DNA of 64,000 nt from assembly GCF_000718165.1 (NCBI RefSeq), contig NZ_JOEY01000023.1, positions 62,001 to 126,000 of the forward strand, written 5' to 3'. Both the position numbers and the translations under genes were made by a program. Positions within the stretch are counted from its first letter, which is position 1, and every line of letters starts with the position of its first letter. The notes under the pieces are model-generated. The model saw only the letters and a list, made by a program, of their open reading frames with translations, did no database searches and was not told where the DNA came from. Positions 1 through 8,013 of the stretch are shown one piece after another. Source of the DNA: Streptomyces fulvoviolaceus (lineage in GTDB: Bacteria > Actinomycetota > Actinomycetes > Streptomycetales > Streptomycetaceae).

Positions 1-237
1 ACCCCGATCACCACCCTCCTGATCGGCGAGGGCGGCTCGGGCGGCGCCCTGGCCCTCGCCGCCCCCGGCGACACCTGGGCCACCCCGGACAGCTACTTCT
101 CCGTCATCGCACCCGAGCTCGCGGCCGCGATCCTGAAGCGGCCGCCGGAGGAGATCGAGGCGACGGCCGACCAGCTCCGCATCCGCCCCCAGGACTTGGC
201 GGAACTGGGTGTGATCCGAACAGGGGATGGCGTCTGA
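1..237 (+). CDS. acetyl-CoA/acyl-CoA carboxylase carboxyltransferase, C-terminal end (partial)
   Basis: Open from the first base and ending at TGA 235-237, so only the last 78 residues are present. The fragment reads as the end of a carboxyltransferase (crotonase-like) domain: a GEGGSGGALALA glycine-rich segment, then SYFSVIAPE, and a final helix pattern ILKRPPEEIEATADQLRI. This pattern is typical of fused alpha/beta acetyl-CoA carboxylase carboxyltransferase subunits in actinobacteria, which transfer carboxyl groups from biotin to an acyl-CoA for fatty-acid or polyketide precursor supply. The fusion itself lies outside the window and is inferred. The next gene begins about 245 bases later, so they are probably separate transcripts. 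Confidence 0.75.
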   Translation, partial: TPITTLLIGEGGSGGALALAAPGDTWATPDSYFSVIAPELAAAILKRPPEEIEATADQLRIRPQDLAELGVIRTGDGV

Positions 238-482
238 CGTCGGAGAAACCGAGCGACGAGGGCCACCGCTGACCCCACGTCAGACTCTTTACGCTCCTCT
301 TATATATGGATGTAATTCACAAAACCCCCATTCAGCCGCACCCCACCCGGCCCCCCACAAAAGGCGCCCCACCCCCGCCCCCCCGCACGATGCCACTGTG
401 GCCCGCCGCCCGGCGGGCCATGGAACGAGGCCCGCCGGCCCACCGGCGGCCGCCACGGTCTGCGCTCTCGGGAGGACCTGCC
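238..482 (+). promoter_or_regulatory. intergenic leader of the mbl-like gene
   Basis: A 245-base gap with an unusually AT-rich patch (about 288-320, containing TTATATATGG) within very GC-rich DNA, followed by a C-rich tract. The TATATA stretch around 300-306 is a plausible -10 region for the actin-like gene. A GGGAGG ribosome binding site sits just before the ATG at 483. The promoter call is inference. Confidence 0.35.
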
Positions 483-1520
483 ATGACCGCCAGTCTGGAG
501 CAGTTGCGTCGCTGCCATTTCGCCGTCGACCTGGGGGCGGCCCGGACCCGCGTCTATGTGAAGGGGGCCGGTCTGGTCGTCGACCAGCCGTCCGTCGCCG
601 CCGTGAACACACGGACCGGCGCGCTGATCGCGGTCGGCGAGTTCGCGGAGAAGATGACGGGGAGGACCCCCGACTACATCCGTGTGATGCGGCCCGTCTC
701 CGGCGGGACCGTCGTCGACATCGAGATGGCGCAGCGCATGCTGCGGCACCTGCTCGGTGACAAGATCCGGCGGACGCTGCGCCGCAAGCCCCGGCTGCGG
801 GCCGCGGCCTGCACACCGCACGACGCCGATCCGCTGGCCCAGCGCGCCGCGATCGAGACCCTCGTCGGGCTCGGCGCCAGGCGCGTCGAACTCGTCGACA
901 CGCTCATCGCCGCCGCCGTCGGCTGCGGACTGCCCGTCGAGCGGCCCGAGGCCACCATGATCATGGTGTGCGGGGCCGCAGCGACCCAGGTCGCCGTGCT
1001 GTCCCTCGGGTCGATCGTCACCGCGGAGCGGATTCCGGTGGGCGGCGAGGCCGTGGACCACGCGATCGTGCAGCACCTGCGGCACGAGCACGAGCTGATG
1101 CTGCCGAGTCAGTCCGTACGACCGCTGCAGCTCGCCCTGTCCGGGAACGGGCTCACGCAGCAGGGGCCCGCCTCCACCGAGATCCACGGACGGGACGTCG
1201 CCACCGGCCTCGCCCGTTCCGTGCAGGTCGACACCGCCGCCGTACGGGACGCGATCGAGACCCCGCTGACCGCCGTGCTCGACGGCATCGGCAGGGTGCT
1301 GCGCAACTGCCCGCCCGACCTGGTGGCCGACCTCGCCGACCGCGGGATCATGATGGTCGGCGGCAGCGCGCTGCTCCCCGGCCTCGACCAGATGCTGCGG
1401 CACGCGACCGGCATGCCGGTGCACATCTCCGAGCGGCCCGACGTGTGCGCCGTACAGGGACTGGGCTACATGCTGGAGGGCAAGATCGAGCCGCTGGTGC
1501 TCGACCCGCTGGCCACCTGA
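483..1520 (+). CDS. MreB/Mbl-like bacterial actin
   Basis: A 345-residue protein with the actin/HSP70 ATPase fold of MreB and Mbl. It starts with FAVDLGAARTRVYVKGAG (phosphate-1 loop, normally DLGTANT) and carries PSVAAVNT, the GRTPDYIRVMRPV segment, GGEAVDHAI and the phosphate-2 loop MMVGGSALLPGLDQML near the C-terminus. MreB-family proteins form membrane-associated filaments that guide cell-wall or, in Streptomyces, spore-wall synthesis. The ATG at 483 is chosen because GGGAGG precedes it; the upstream in-frame sequence is C-rich and leader-like. The threonine of the first phosphate loop is alanine here, so nucleotide handling may differ from classic MreB. It lies three bases before the next gene and is probably co-transcribed with it. 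Confidence 0.85.
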   Translation: MTASLEQLRRCHFAVDLGAARTRVYVKGAGLVVDQPSVAAVNTRTGALIAVGEFAEKMTGRTPDYIRVMRPVSGGTVVDIEMAQRMLRHLLGDKIRRTLRRKPRLRAAACTPHDADPLAQRAAIETLVGLGARRVELVDTLIAAAVGCGLPVERPEATMIMVCGAAATQVAVLSLGSIVTAERIPVGGEAVDHAIVQHLRHEHELMLPSQSVRPLQLALSGNGLTQQGPASTEIHGRDVATGLARSVQVDTAAVRDAIETPLTAVLDGIGRVLRNCPPDLVADLADRGIMMVGGSALLPGLDQMLRHATGMPVHISERPDVCAVQGLGYMLEGKIEPLVLDPLAT

Positions 1521-1523
1521 GCC

Positions 1524-2972
1524 ATGCCGGAGGAAGCGCCGCTGCCGCCCCTCCTCGAAGCCGTCCTCGGCGTCGGTACCGATCTCGAACTGCGCACCAC
1601 CCTCCAGCACATCGTGGACAGCGCCGCCGAGCTGACCGGCGCCCGGTACGCGGCGCTGGACACGAAGGACCCCGGGCAGGACGGGCTGAGCGAGATCCTC
1701 CCTCAGACGTCGTCCGGGGGGACCCCCCTCTCGCTTCGCTCGCCCGGGGCCGTGCCCCGCTCACCCGACTCCCTCAGCGTGCCGATCCGCGTGCACGACG
1801 AGGAGTTCGGCACCCTCCACCTCTCGGGAAAACCCAGAGGCGCCCCCTTCGACGGCGAGGACGAGCAGCTCCTGCACGTCCTCGCCGCGCAGGCCGGCAT
1901 CGCGATCGGCAACGCCCGGCTCTACGAGGCGGCCCGGCAGCGCGAGCGGTGGATCGAGGGCGCGGCGGCCGTCACGACCGCACTGCTCACCGGGGAGACC
2001 GCGGCCGACGCGCTGATGACGGTCGCCGAACAGGCCCGCATCCTCGCCGACGCCGCCGCGGGCGTCATCCTGCAGCGCACCGCCGAGGGCGGCATGGAGA
2101 TCGTGACCGCCTCGACGTACGAGGATCCGGGCGACGTCGTCGGGACGACCATCGAGCCGGGCAGCCCGGTACTCGAACAACTCCTGGGCGGAGAGCCGGT
2201 GTTCATCGACGACTCGGCGACCGACCCGCGCATGACGACGCATGTACGGCACCGGTTCGGACCCAGCATGATGCTCCCGCTGCAGGCCGACGGGCAGCTG
2301 ATCGGCACCCTCGCACTCCCCCGCCGGCCCGGCGACCGCCCGTACACCTCCGCCGAACGGCTCCTGGCCACCCAGTTCGCCTCCCAGGCCGCACTCGCCC
2401 TGGTCCTCGCCGGCACCCGGCACCGCCGCGAACGCCTCGCCGTCTTCGAGGACCGCGACCGCATCGCCCGCGACCTGCACGACCTGGTCGTCCAACGCCT
2501 CTTCGCGACCGGCATGATGCTGGAGTCGACGCAGCGCCGGTGCCGGACCGACGACGTCCAGGAGACCCTGGGACAGGCGGTGGACGAGTTGCAGTCCACG
2601 ATCCAGGAGGTCCGTACGACGATCTTCGCGCTGCAGCAGCCGCCCGCCGACGCACCGGCCACCTTCCGCGGCAGGGTCCTCAAGGAGACGGCGGGCGCGG
2701 CCGCCCTCCTCGGCTTCACACCGTCCGCCCTCTTCACCGGCGCCGTCGACAACCGCGTCCCCGACCAGGTCGCCGGCCACCTCCTCACCGCCCTGCGCCG
2801 CGCCCTCGCAACCGCCTCCCGCCGCCCCCGCGTCTCCCGTATCGAGGTCGCGGTCGACGCGACGGCGAACCTCCCGGACGGCCGGGACGGGGTACGGCTG
2901 ACGGTGTACGACGACGGTGCGACCGACGACGGAGGTGCGGGGACGACGGTGACGTGGCAGGCCCCGATGTGA
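1524..2972 (+). CDS. two-GAF sensor histidine kinase with degenerate ATPase domain
   Basis: A 482-residue soluble kinase-like protein of the DevS/DosS type. GAF 1 spans about residues 15-135 and GAF 2 about 150-300. A HisKA_3 dimerisation motif (DRIARDLHDLVVQRLFATGM, phospho-acceptor His near 320) follows. The C-terminal HATPase region is short and decayed: the expected N-box asparagine is absent (LRRALATASRRPRVSRIEVAV), a DDG remains near the end, and no G2 box follows. It may therefore be unable to autophosphorylate and could act as a sensor or phosphatase partner. GAF 1 contains an in-frame inserted palindromic segment (1693-1760). No response regulator is adjacent. It directly follows the actin gene, suggesting coupled expression. 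Confidence 0.8.
   Translation: MPEEAPLPPLLEAVLGVGTDLELRTTLQHIVDSAAELTGARYAALDTKDPGQDGLSEILPQTSSGGTPLSLRSPGAVPRSPDSLSVPIRVHDEEFGTLHLSGKPRGAPFDGEDEQLLHVLAAQAGIAIGNARLYEAARQRERWIEGAAAVTTALLTGETAADALMTVAEQARILADAAAGVILQRTAEGGMEIVTASTYEDPGDVVGTTIEPGSPVLEQLLGGEPVFIDDSATDPRMTTHVRHRFGPSMMLPLQADGQLIGTLALPRRPGDRPYTSAERLLATQFASQAALALVLAGTRHRRERLAVFEDRDRIARDLHDLVVQRLFATGMMLESTQRRCRTDDVQETLGQAVDELQSTIQEVRTTIFALQQPPADAPATFRGRVLKETAGAAALLGFTPSALFTGAVDNRVPDQVAGHLLTALRRALATASRRPRVSRIEVAVDATANLPDGRDGVRLTVYDDGATDDGGAGTTVTWQAPM
1693..1760. repeat. REP-like palindromic insertion inside GAF 1 coding sequence
   Basis: A GC-rich stretch with two back-to-back palindromes: GGGGGG/CCCCCC separated by one base (about 1715-1727) and CGGGGC-CGT-GCCCCG (1745-1759), with a CTCGCTTCGCTCG segment between. 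The encoded residues (about 58-80, rich in S, G, P) break the GAF domain at a loop. It looks like a small repetitive extragenic-type palindrome that has entered a gene in frame; the family assignment is inference. Confidence 0.45.
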
Positions 2973-3050
2973 GTACGTGCGCCCCTGCGCGCGCCCCGCG
3001 GGCCGACGCTACGGTGTCAGTAGTCCCCGACGGCTATGGGAGGCGTTCTC

Positions 3051-3626
3051 GTGACGACCGGAACCGCGACGACCCGAAAGGCCGGAACCGATTCCGCCGG
3101 AACCCCGCCGGCCCGCACCACCTTCACCCGCACCACTGTCACCCGCACCACCGTCACCCGGATCGGCGTGACCGGGCACCGTTCGATCCCCGTCTCCGCC
3201 CTGCCGTCGGTGCTTTCGGAGATGCGCAGGCAACTCGGTGGCGGCGATCTGGAGGCCGTCAGCAGCCTCGCGGCCGGCGCCGACCAGTTGTTCGCGGACA
3301 TCGCCCTGGACAGCGGCGTCCCGGTGACGGCGGTGATCCCGGGCATGGACCACGAGGCCCACCTCGACGACGACGCGGCTCGGGCCGCGTACCGCAGAAT
3401 CCTCGGTTCCTGTACGGACCGTGTCGATCTGCCGCCCGAACCGACGCACGAGGAGGCGTACTTGGCGGCGGGCCACTGGATCGTCGACCACTGCGACCGT
3501 CTGGTCGCCGTCTGGGACGGCCGCCCGGCCCGCGGCCTCGGCGGCACCGGCGACGTGGTGGCCTATGCGCGCCGCAGGGGTGTCCCGGTGACGGTCGTGT
3601 GGCCGAGTGGGATGCAACGGGACTGA
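3051..3626 (+). CDS. SLOG-family nucleotide-binding protein
   Basis: A 191-residue protein with the Rossmann-like SLOG fold (related to LOG/DprA/TRPM N-terminal domains). Visible features are IGVTGHRSI at the start of the fold, SSLAAGADQLFADIAL, a VPVTAVIPGMD strand-turn, HWIVDHCDRLVAVWDG and the ligand-loop equivalent GGTGDVVAYARRRGVPVTVV. SLOG domains bind nucleotides or nucleotide-derived signals and often partner with SLATT membrane proteins in predicted conflict systems. The GTG at 3051 is preferred because GGAGG lies 7 bases upstream; an ATG at 3036 would place that ribosome binding site inside the gene. The N-terminus has 15-base tandem repeats encoding TRTTV units. The convergent neighbour is a SLATT-type protein, whose stop lies 51 bases away. 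Confidence 0.7.
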   Translation: MTTGTATTRKAGTDSAGTPPARTTFTRTTVTRTTVTRIGVTGHRSIPVSALPSVLSEMRRQLGGGDLEAVSSLAAGADQLFADIALDSGVPVTAVIPGMDHEAHLDDDAARAAYRRILGSCTDRVDLPPEPTHEEAYLAAGHWIVDHCDRLVAVWDGRPARGLGGTGDVVAYARRRGVPVTVVWPSGMQRD

Positions 3627-3677
3627 ACAGCAACACTCCTGACGGTTGATCAGTTACGGGACCGAGCCGGTCTGCCG

Positions 3678-4613
3678 TCACATCCCGAACCGGACCAGCC
3701 ATTCCGTGTGCGCCGGGGACACCAGCCGTTCCGTCTCCGCCACCGCGTCGGCCCACCCCGCCTCCGTCACCGTGGTGGACATCGCGATCCGCGCCGTCTC
3801 CAGGTCCTGCTCGATCAGGGAGTGCGCGTAGGTGAGCGGCCGGTGCCGGCGTACCTCCTGCCAGGCGACGCCCGCCGCCGCGCCCGCGCTCAACAGCCCC
3901 GCCAGGTCCCAGCCTTCGATGAGCCCGATGCTCCTCAGCACGGCGGCGGTCAGGGCGAGCAGGGTCAGCAGCGCGGTGACGGTGGACCAGCGTGCCGAGG
4001 CGCGATGGGCCCGCGCCGCACGGTTGCGGTACCACACCGCCTGCTCCAGGAGGCGGTCGCGCAGGTAGATGTCCCGGCGCGTCACGAAGGGCTTCGCCCG
4101 CACCGCGCGCATCCGAGGCGTGATCTGGCCCGCGCCCCGTTCTCCGGCCCCGTCCCGGGTGTCCTCCCAGCCACATTTGCGTAACTCCCGCAGCCGCTCC
4201 TCGACGCGTTCGGCGAACAGCGCGTCCGGGTCGGCGACGCGGGAGTGGAACGGCCCCCCGTGCACCATGTACTGCCACGCCAGCGACTTCAGCAGTTCGG
4301 CGACGGCCCGGTGCGCCTGCCAGTGGGCGCGGGCCCGGCGGCGCGAGGTGTGCAGGCCGATGCCGATCGTCAGCCCGTACAGGGCGGCGGCGCACAGCGC
4401 TCCGACGTGACTGGGCACCTGCTCGGCCATGACGGCGGCAGCCGTGGCCAGCAGAAGCACGCTCAGGTGCTTGCGTACGGACTGGAAGGACTCACGCTGA
4501 TGGCGTAACGCACGTTCGTCGCTCTGCCGGAACAGCGGTGGCAGGTCCTCCTCGCCCAAAGTCGTGCTCGGTACCGGAGTCGTTGCGGCCCCCATCGCGC
4601 CCCCCGAATTCAT
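3678..4613 (-). CDS. SLATT/DUF4231-type membrane protein, predicted effector
   Basis: A protein of about 311 residues with two pairs of predicted membrane helices: one near residues 48-88 (LSVLLLATAAAVMAEQ, then ALCAAALYGLTIGIGL) and one near 217-257 (STVTALLTLLALTAAVL, then LAGLLSAGAAAGVAW). A soluble helical segment and a WYRNRAARAHRAS motif lie between, and a long C-terminal helix follows. This architecture fits SLATT/DUF4231 proteins (SMODS- and SLOG-associating two-transmembrane effectors), proposed to disturb membranes when a linked sensor detects a nucleotide signal. It converges on a SLOG gene. The start is uncertain: an upstream GTG at 4694 and an ATG at 4595 are alternatives. 4613 is used because a TACGCT -10-like element lies just upstream. 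Confidence 0.65.
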   Translation of the reverse strand: MNSGGAMGAATTPVPSTTLGEEDLPPLFRQSDERALRHQRESFQSVRKHLSVLLLATAAAVMAEQVPSHVGALCAAALYGLTIGIGLHTSRRRARAHWQAHRAVAELLKSLAWQYMVHGGPFHSRVADPDALFAERVEERLRELRKCGWEDTRDGAGERGAGQITPRMRAVRAKPFVTRRDIYLRDRLLEQAVWYRNRAARAHRASARWSTVTALLTLLALTAAVLRSIGLIEGWDLAGLLSAGAAAGVAWQEVRRHRPLTYAHSLIEQDLETARIAMSTTVTEAGWADAVAETERLVSPAHTEWLVRFGM

Positions 4614-4896
4614 CGCGCGCCCCGTGTCCCAGCGTAGGAAGTCGGGGAAGGGCCGGGAAAGGGGATAGTCGGCCTCGCGTGGAGACGTCTCCACGGGTTG
4701 GCTGGTACAGGGTTCGCATCAAACCCACCCGTCCCAGGCCCGTCGGAACGGAGACGGCATCACCGTCCACGGCGGGGGCCGCACCGAGTTCGACGGAACC
4801 TTCGGCGGCCCGGTCATCGGCAGGGTCGTCAACCGCGCAGACCCCGAGCGCGATCGGTCCTGACCGGGCGACGGGCCCCGGCACGCCGCCCTCCGG

Positions 4897-5856
4897 TCAG
4901 CGGGCGAACCAGCACCGCACCGTCGTGCCCTCCCCGTCGGTGTGCACCCGCACCAGATCGGCCACGAGGTTGACCATGAGCAGCCCGCGGCCGCCGCGCT
5001 GGTCGCGGGCGGCCGGGCGGCGGCCGGCCAGGGGGTCCGCGAGGTGGCCCTTGTCGTGCACCTCGCACAGCACGTACCCGTCCTCGGCCCACACCCGCAG
5101 GGTGCCCGAACCGCCGCCGTGCACCACGCTGTTGGTGGCCAGTTCGGCCGTGACGAGGGCCAGGTCCTGCAGCCGGGTGCCGGTCAGGCCGAGACGGGCG
5201 GCCTCGTCGGTGGCGAGGTGACGGGCCGGCGCGAGCGAGTCCGCGGCGAAGGAGAGGGAGAGAGCGAGACTCGGCATGCCGAGCAGGGGCGGCAGCGGCT
5301 CGTTGTAGCGGGCTACGACGTCCTCGGGGGCGTAGGCCCGGCTGTCCCGTTCCGCTCCGGTGCCGGTGCCGGCGTGGATGACGGTGGGGTGGGTGGCGTA
5401 CGCGTCGGCGATGACGTGCGGGTCCAGGCGCCGGGTGTCGTACGGGCACAGGATGCTCACCGTGCGCCCCCGGAAGGCCGCGTTGATCAGCGCCTCGTGC
5501 TGGACGCAGGCGGGGTACTCGGTCGTCGTGCGGCCCGCCCAGATCGGCTCGCCGATGATCCGCACCCGCCGGCCGTGCGGCTGGGCGTCGGCGAAGGCGC
5601 GCAGCACGCCGGGGATGATCCGGCCGGGGTTGCGCCCGGCCTCCCGCATGTCCAGGAGCCGTACGGCGTCGGCGTCGGCCCCGAGTCCGGTGCGGATCAG
5701 GTCGAGGTTCTCCCCCGGCACCGCCACGGCCACGGGGTCGCCGGCCGCGAGGCCCGCGCGGACGAAGGAGACGGTGCCGTCGAGGTATTCCTGCTCGCCG
5801 GCGTAGAAGAGGGCGGGGTGGAGGAAGGGCTCGAAGGTTTCGGCGACGGCACTCAT
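4897..5856 (-). CDS. MEDS-domain anti-sigma regulatory ATPase
   Basis: A 319-residue cytoplasmic protein. Residues about 10-175 form a MEDS (DcmR-type sensory) domain beginning with LHPALFYAGEQEYLDGTV. Residues about 205-319 form an RsbW/SpoIIAB-like HATPase: N-box AELATNSVVHGG, G1 box VHDKGHLADP and G2 box GGRGLLMVN. Such proteins bind or phosphorylate STAS antagonists and sigma factors in partner-switching circuits, with the MEDS part proposed to sense small ligands. It overlaps the upstream STAS gene by four bases (ATGA), so the two are translationally coupled, the usual arrangement for an antagonist and its kinase. The cognate sigma factor is not in this window. Confidence 0.85.
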   Translation of the reverse strand: MSAVAETFEPFLHPALFYAGEQEYLDGTVSFVRAGLAAGDPVAVAVPGENLDLIRTGLGADADAVRLLDMREAGRNPGRIIPGVLRAFADAQPHGRRVRIIGEPIWAGRTTTEYPACVQHEALINAAFRGRTVSILCPYDTRRLDPHVIADAYATHPTVIHAGTGTGAERDSRAYAPEDVVARYNEPLPPLLGMPSLALSLSFAADSLAPARHLATDEAARLGLTGTRLQDLALVTAELATNSVVHGGGSGTLRVWAEDGYVLCEVHDKGHLADPLAGRRPAARDQRGGRGLLMVNLVADLVRVHTDGEGTTVRCWFAR

Positions 5857-6206
5857 GACATCGACACCTCGATCGCCGAAAGGTCGGGCCAGAACATGTC
5901 CAGCACCCTGCTGAGGGCGGGCGGCGGGCGGTGCAGCACGAGCCGCCGGCCGTCGTCCAGCTGTTGGGCGGCGGCCGCGAGCGCGCCGGTGCCGACGACG
6001 TCCACGAAGGTCAGGGCCGACAGTTCGAGGAAGTACACGGCCTCGTCCTCGCGCACGGCCCGCTCCAGCGCGCGTTCCCAGATCAGGTGCGTCGGGAGGA
6101 CCACCTCTCCGGCCACCCGCAGCCCGTTCCGCTCGGTCAGCGGGAACACTCTCAGCGCCGGAACCGCCTCGGCGGCCCCGGAAGATGCCTGGTCACGGAC
6201 ACTCAC
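5853..6206 (-). CDS. STAS-domain anti-sigma factor antagonist-like protein
   Basis: A 117-residue single-domain STAS protein. The central motif is LSALTFVDVVGTGALAAAA. In canonical antagonists the phosphorylatable residue follows the Asp as D-S/T-x-G; here the sequence is DVVG, so the usual serine or threonine is missing. It may bind its kinase partner without being switched by phosphorylation, or a nearby threonine may serve; this is inference. The GTG or ATG start near 6206 is upstream of a four-base overlap with the MEDS-ATPase gene, giving a two-gene operon divergent from the STAS-ANTAR gene. Confidence 0.8.
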   Translation of the reverse strand: MSVRDQASSGAAEAVPALRVFPLTERNGLRVAGEVVLPTHLIWERALERAVREDEAVYFLELSALTFVDVVGTGALAAAAQQLDDGRRLVLHRPPPALSRVLDMFWPDLSAIEVSMS

Positions 6207-6368
6207 ACCGTTTCCCCCCCTCGTCCCGGACGAAAGCGCGCATACCCGCGAAGGATCCGGTCATTCCCCGGCACGGTGTGTACTGCGCCGAACGGCGGGC
6301 AGGCGCAGTTCCAGCACGCAATGTGATGAAGACGTGATGGAAACTGTCCGAACCCACAAGGCGGGGAC

Positions 6369-7064
6369 ATGACCTCAGCAGCTGCACGCACACCTCTCGC
6401 GGGGCGGCTGGACGCCCTGGTGATCGACGGCCGGGTGGACGCGGGCCGAGCGGTGCTCACTCCACGCGGCGAGCTCGTCCACGGATGCGCGGGCACTCTG
6501 GCCGGGACGCTCGCGGAGCTGCCGGCCGACATCCGTCGGGTCGAGGTGGACATGACCGGGGTGACCTTCATGGACACGGCCGGTCTGCAGTTCCTGGAAC
6601 TGCTCGACGACTACAGCCGCTACCACCGGACACCGGTCAGGGCCGTGCGCTGGAACGAACAGCCGCGCCGCATCCTGGAGTTGGCCGGCCTGGACCCCAC
6701 CGATCCGCTGAGCTCCGCGGCCCTCGCCCCCCGCCCGGCCGCCTCCTCCGTGGTGGTCCTGGAGCGGGCGCAGCAGCTGCAGTTGCTGCAGGAGGAGGTC
6801 CAGCAGCTCCGGCACGCGATCGCCTCCCGCCCGGTCATCGACCAGGCACGCGGCATCCTCATGGCGACCCACGCCTGTACGTCCGACGAGGCGTGGACCA
6901 TCCTGCGGGAGGCCTCCCAGCTGTCCAACACCAAGCTGCGCACCGTCGCCGCGGCGGTCACCGCGAGTACCGGGACCGACCCCTCACCGCCGCCGGCCGA
7001 GCTCCGCGGCGCGCTGCGCACGGCGATCGCACGCCGCCGGCATGATCCGCCGGGCAGGCCCTAG
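6369..7064 (+). CDS. STAS-ANTAR fusion regulator
   Basis: A 231-residue protein with an N-terminal STAS domain (about 20-115; motif VDMTGVTFMDTAGLQFLELL, with the phosphorylatable DTAG) and a C-terminal ANTAR domain (about 135-190; LQEEVQQLRHAIASRPVIDQ, ARGILMATHACTSDEAW, LSNTKLRTVA). ANTAR domains bind dual-hairpin RNA to prevent transcription termination. The fusion suggests that a partner-switch kinase, perhaps the divergently encoded MEDS-ATPase, controls an RNA antiterminator. The two operons are about 160 bases apart and share a promoter region. The domains are recognised from motifs; the regulatory link is inferred. Confidence 0.85.
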   Translation: MTSAAARTPLAGRLDALVIDGRVDAGRAVLTPRGELVHGCAGTLAGTLAELPADIRRVEVDMTGVTFMDTAGLQFLELLDDYSRYHRTPVRAVRWNEQPRRILELAGLDPTDPLSSAALAPRPAASSVVVLERAQQLQLLQEEVQQLRHAIASRPVIDQARGILMATHACTSDEAWTILREASQLSNTKLRTVAAAVTASTGTDPSPPPAELRGALRTAIARRRHDPPGRP

Positions 7065-7277
7065 TACGGCAACAGCCGCCCCGAGGGCGTCCTTCGGTCG
7101 ATGGTGTCGTCGCGGGGAGGGGTGGGCCGGCGGTTGACTCGAACGCGGACCTGACGGTTCATGACAGCCTCCTCGTGTCGTGTCCGATGCGACCAGCCTC
7201 GTCTTCGCGGCATCTGTGCACATCGTGCCCACGGAGGCACTTGTCATGCCTCCGCAGCAGGAGCGATACGGGTCCGG

Positions 7278-7844
7278 CTACTCCCCGGGGAGGATTCCGG
7301 GCCCCTGCACCTTCGCGATGGCCGCGCCGAGCCGCGGCGCCGGCCGTCCCGCCGCCGCCGTGTCCTCACGGTCGGCCGCGTCGCGGGCCGCGTGCAGATC
7401 GGCCGTGACGGCGGCGGACGCGGTGGAGTCGTCCCGCAGCCGCTCCCAGGCGAGTTCGAGGCTCGTGACGTCCCCGGCGACCGCTCCCGCGTCACCGGCG
7501 GCGGCGTCGATGCCCAACTGCCTTGCCCACATGGAGAACCGCTCCAGGTCCACGGTCCGCACCGGCTCGTAGCGCAGCCGTAGGGCGGTCGTGTTCTGCA
7601 TGACCCGCAGCGCGGCGCCCTTCGGGTCGGAGGATCCGAGTGCGTCGAGGTCGCGTGTCATCTGCCGCGCCGACAGCTCCGGTACGGCGTCGGAGTCCCG
7701 GTACGCCGTCCACGCGCCGCGTACCACGCGGACGTCCGCGTCGGTGACCTCGCCGTCCTGGACAGCGCGCGCCGTCTCGTCGAGGGCGCTGAGGCGGGCC
7801 GGCGGCGGGGCCTGCCTCGCGTCGGTGGGGACGGCGAGTGACAC
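7278..7844 (-). CDS. hypothetical, possibly 5'-truncated exported protein
   Basis: An open frame of 188 residues with no recognised family. It is mostly helical, with ARLSALDETARAVQDGEVTDAD, a YRDSDAVPELSARQM segment and a low-complexity C-terminus. No convincing ribosome binding site precedes the GTG at 7844. The frame continues upstream without a stop and reads ...WTGCTGARRS..., which could be the remains of a lipobox, so this may be a lipoprotein gene that has lost its signal-peptide region. A 12-base tandem repeat lies about 110 bases upstream. Codon use is typical of the surroundings. Confidence 0.4.
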   Translation of the reverse strand: MSLAVPTDARQAPPPARLSALDETARAVQDGEVTDADVRVVRGAWTAYRDSDAVPELSARQMTRDLDALGSSDPKGAALRVMQNTTALRLRYEPVRTVDLERFSMWARQLGIDAAAGDAGAVAGDVTSLELAWERLRDDSTASAAVTADLHAARDAADREDTAAAGRPAPRLGAAIAKVQGPGILPGE

Positions 7845-7953
7845 CGCCTCCAGGTGGCCGGCCGCGCTCCGACGCGCACCGGTGCACCCGGTCCAGCACG
7901 AACCGACGGGCGTTCACCGTGCCGCCGCGATGCGGTACGCAGCTCATCTCGGC

Positions 7954-8009
7954 GGAGTGACGAGCGGAGTGACGAGCGGAGTGACGAGCGGAGTGACGAG
8001 CGGGACGAG
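7954..8009. repeat. 12-bp tandem repeat (GGAGTGACGAGC)4
   Basis: Four perfect copies of GGAGTGACGAGC at 7954-8001 followed by a partial copy. It lies between the hypothetical gene and the TetR operators. Copy number is likely to vary between strains. Confidence 0.9.
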
Positions 8010-8013
8010 TTAA

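Noticed and set aside
300..1610. Long minus-strand open frame opposite the actin gene
   Set aside because: Complements the real codons; no motifs and no ribosome binding site.
968..3649. Long plus-strand open frame (893 codons) over the actin, kinase and SLOG genes
   Set aside because: Arg/Pro/Gly-rich composition with no family features; it is a shadow of high-GC genes in another frame.
7954..8009. Possible CRISPR-like repeat array
   Set aside because: Units are directly contiguous with no spacers, only 12 bases long.
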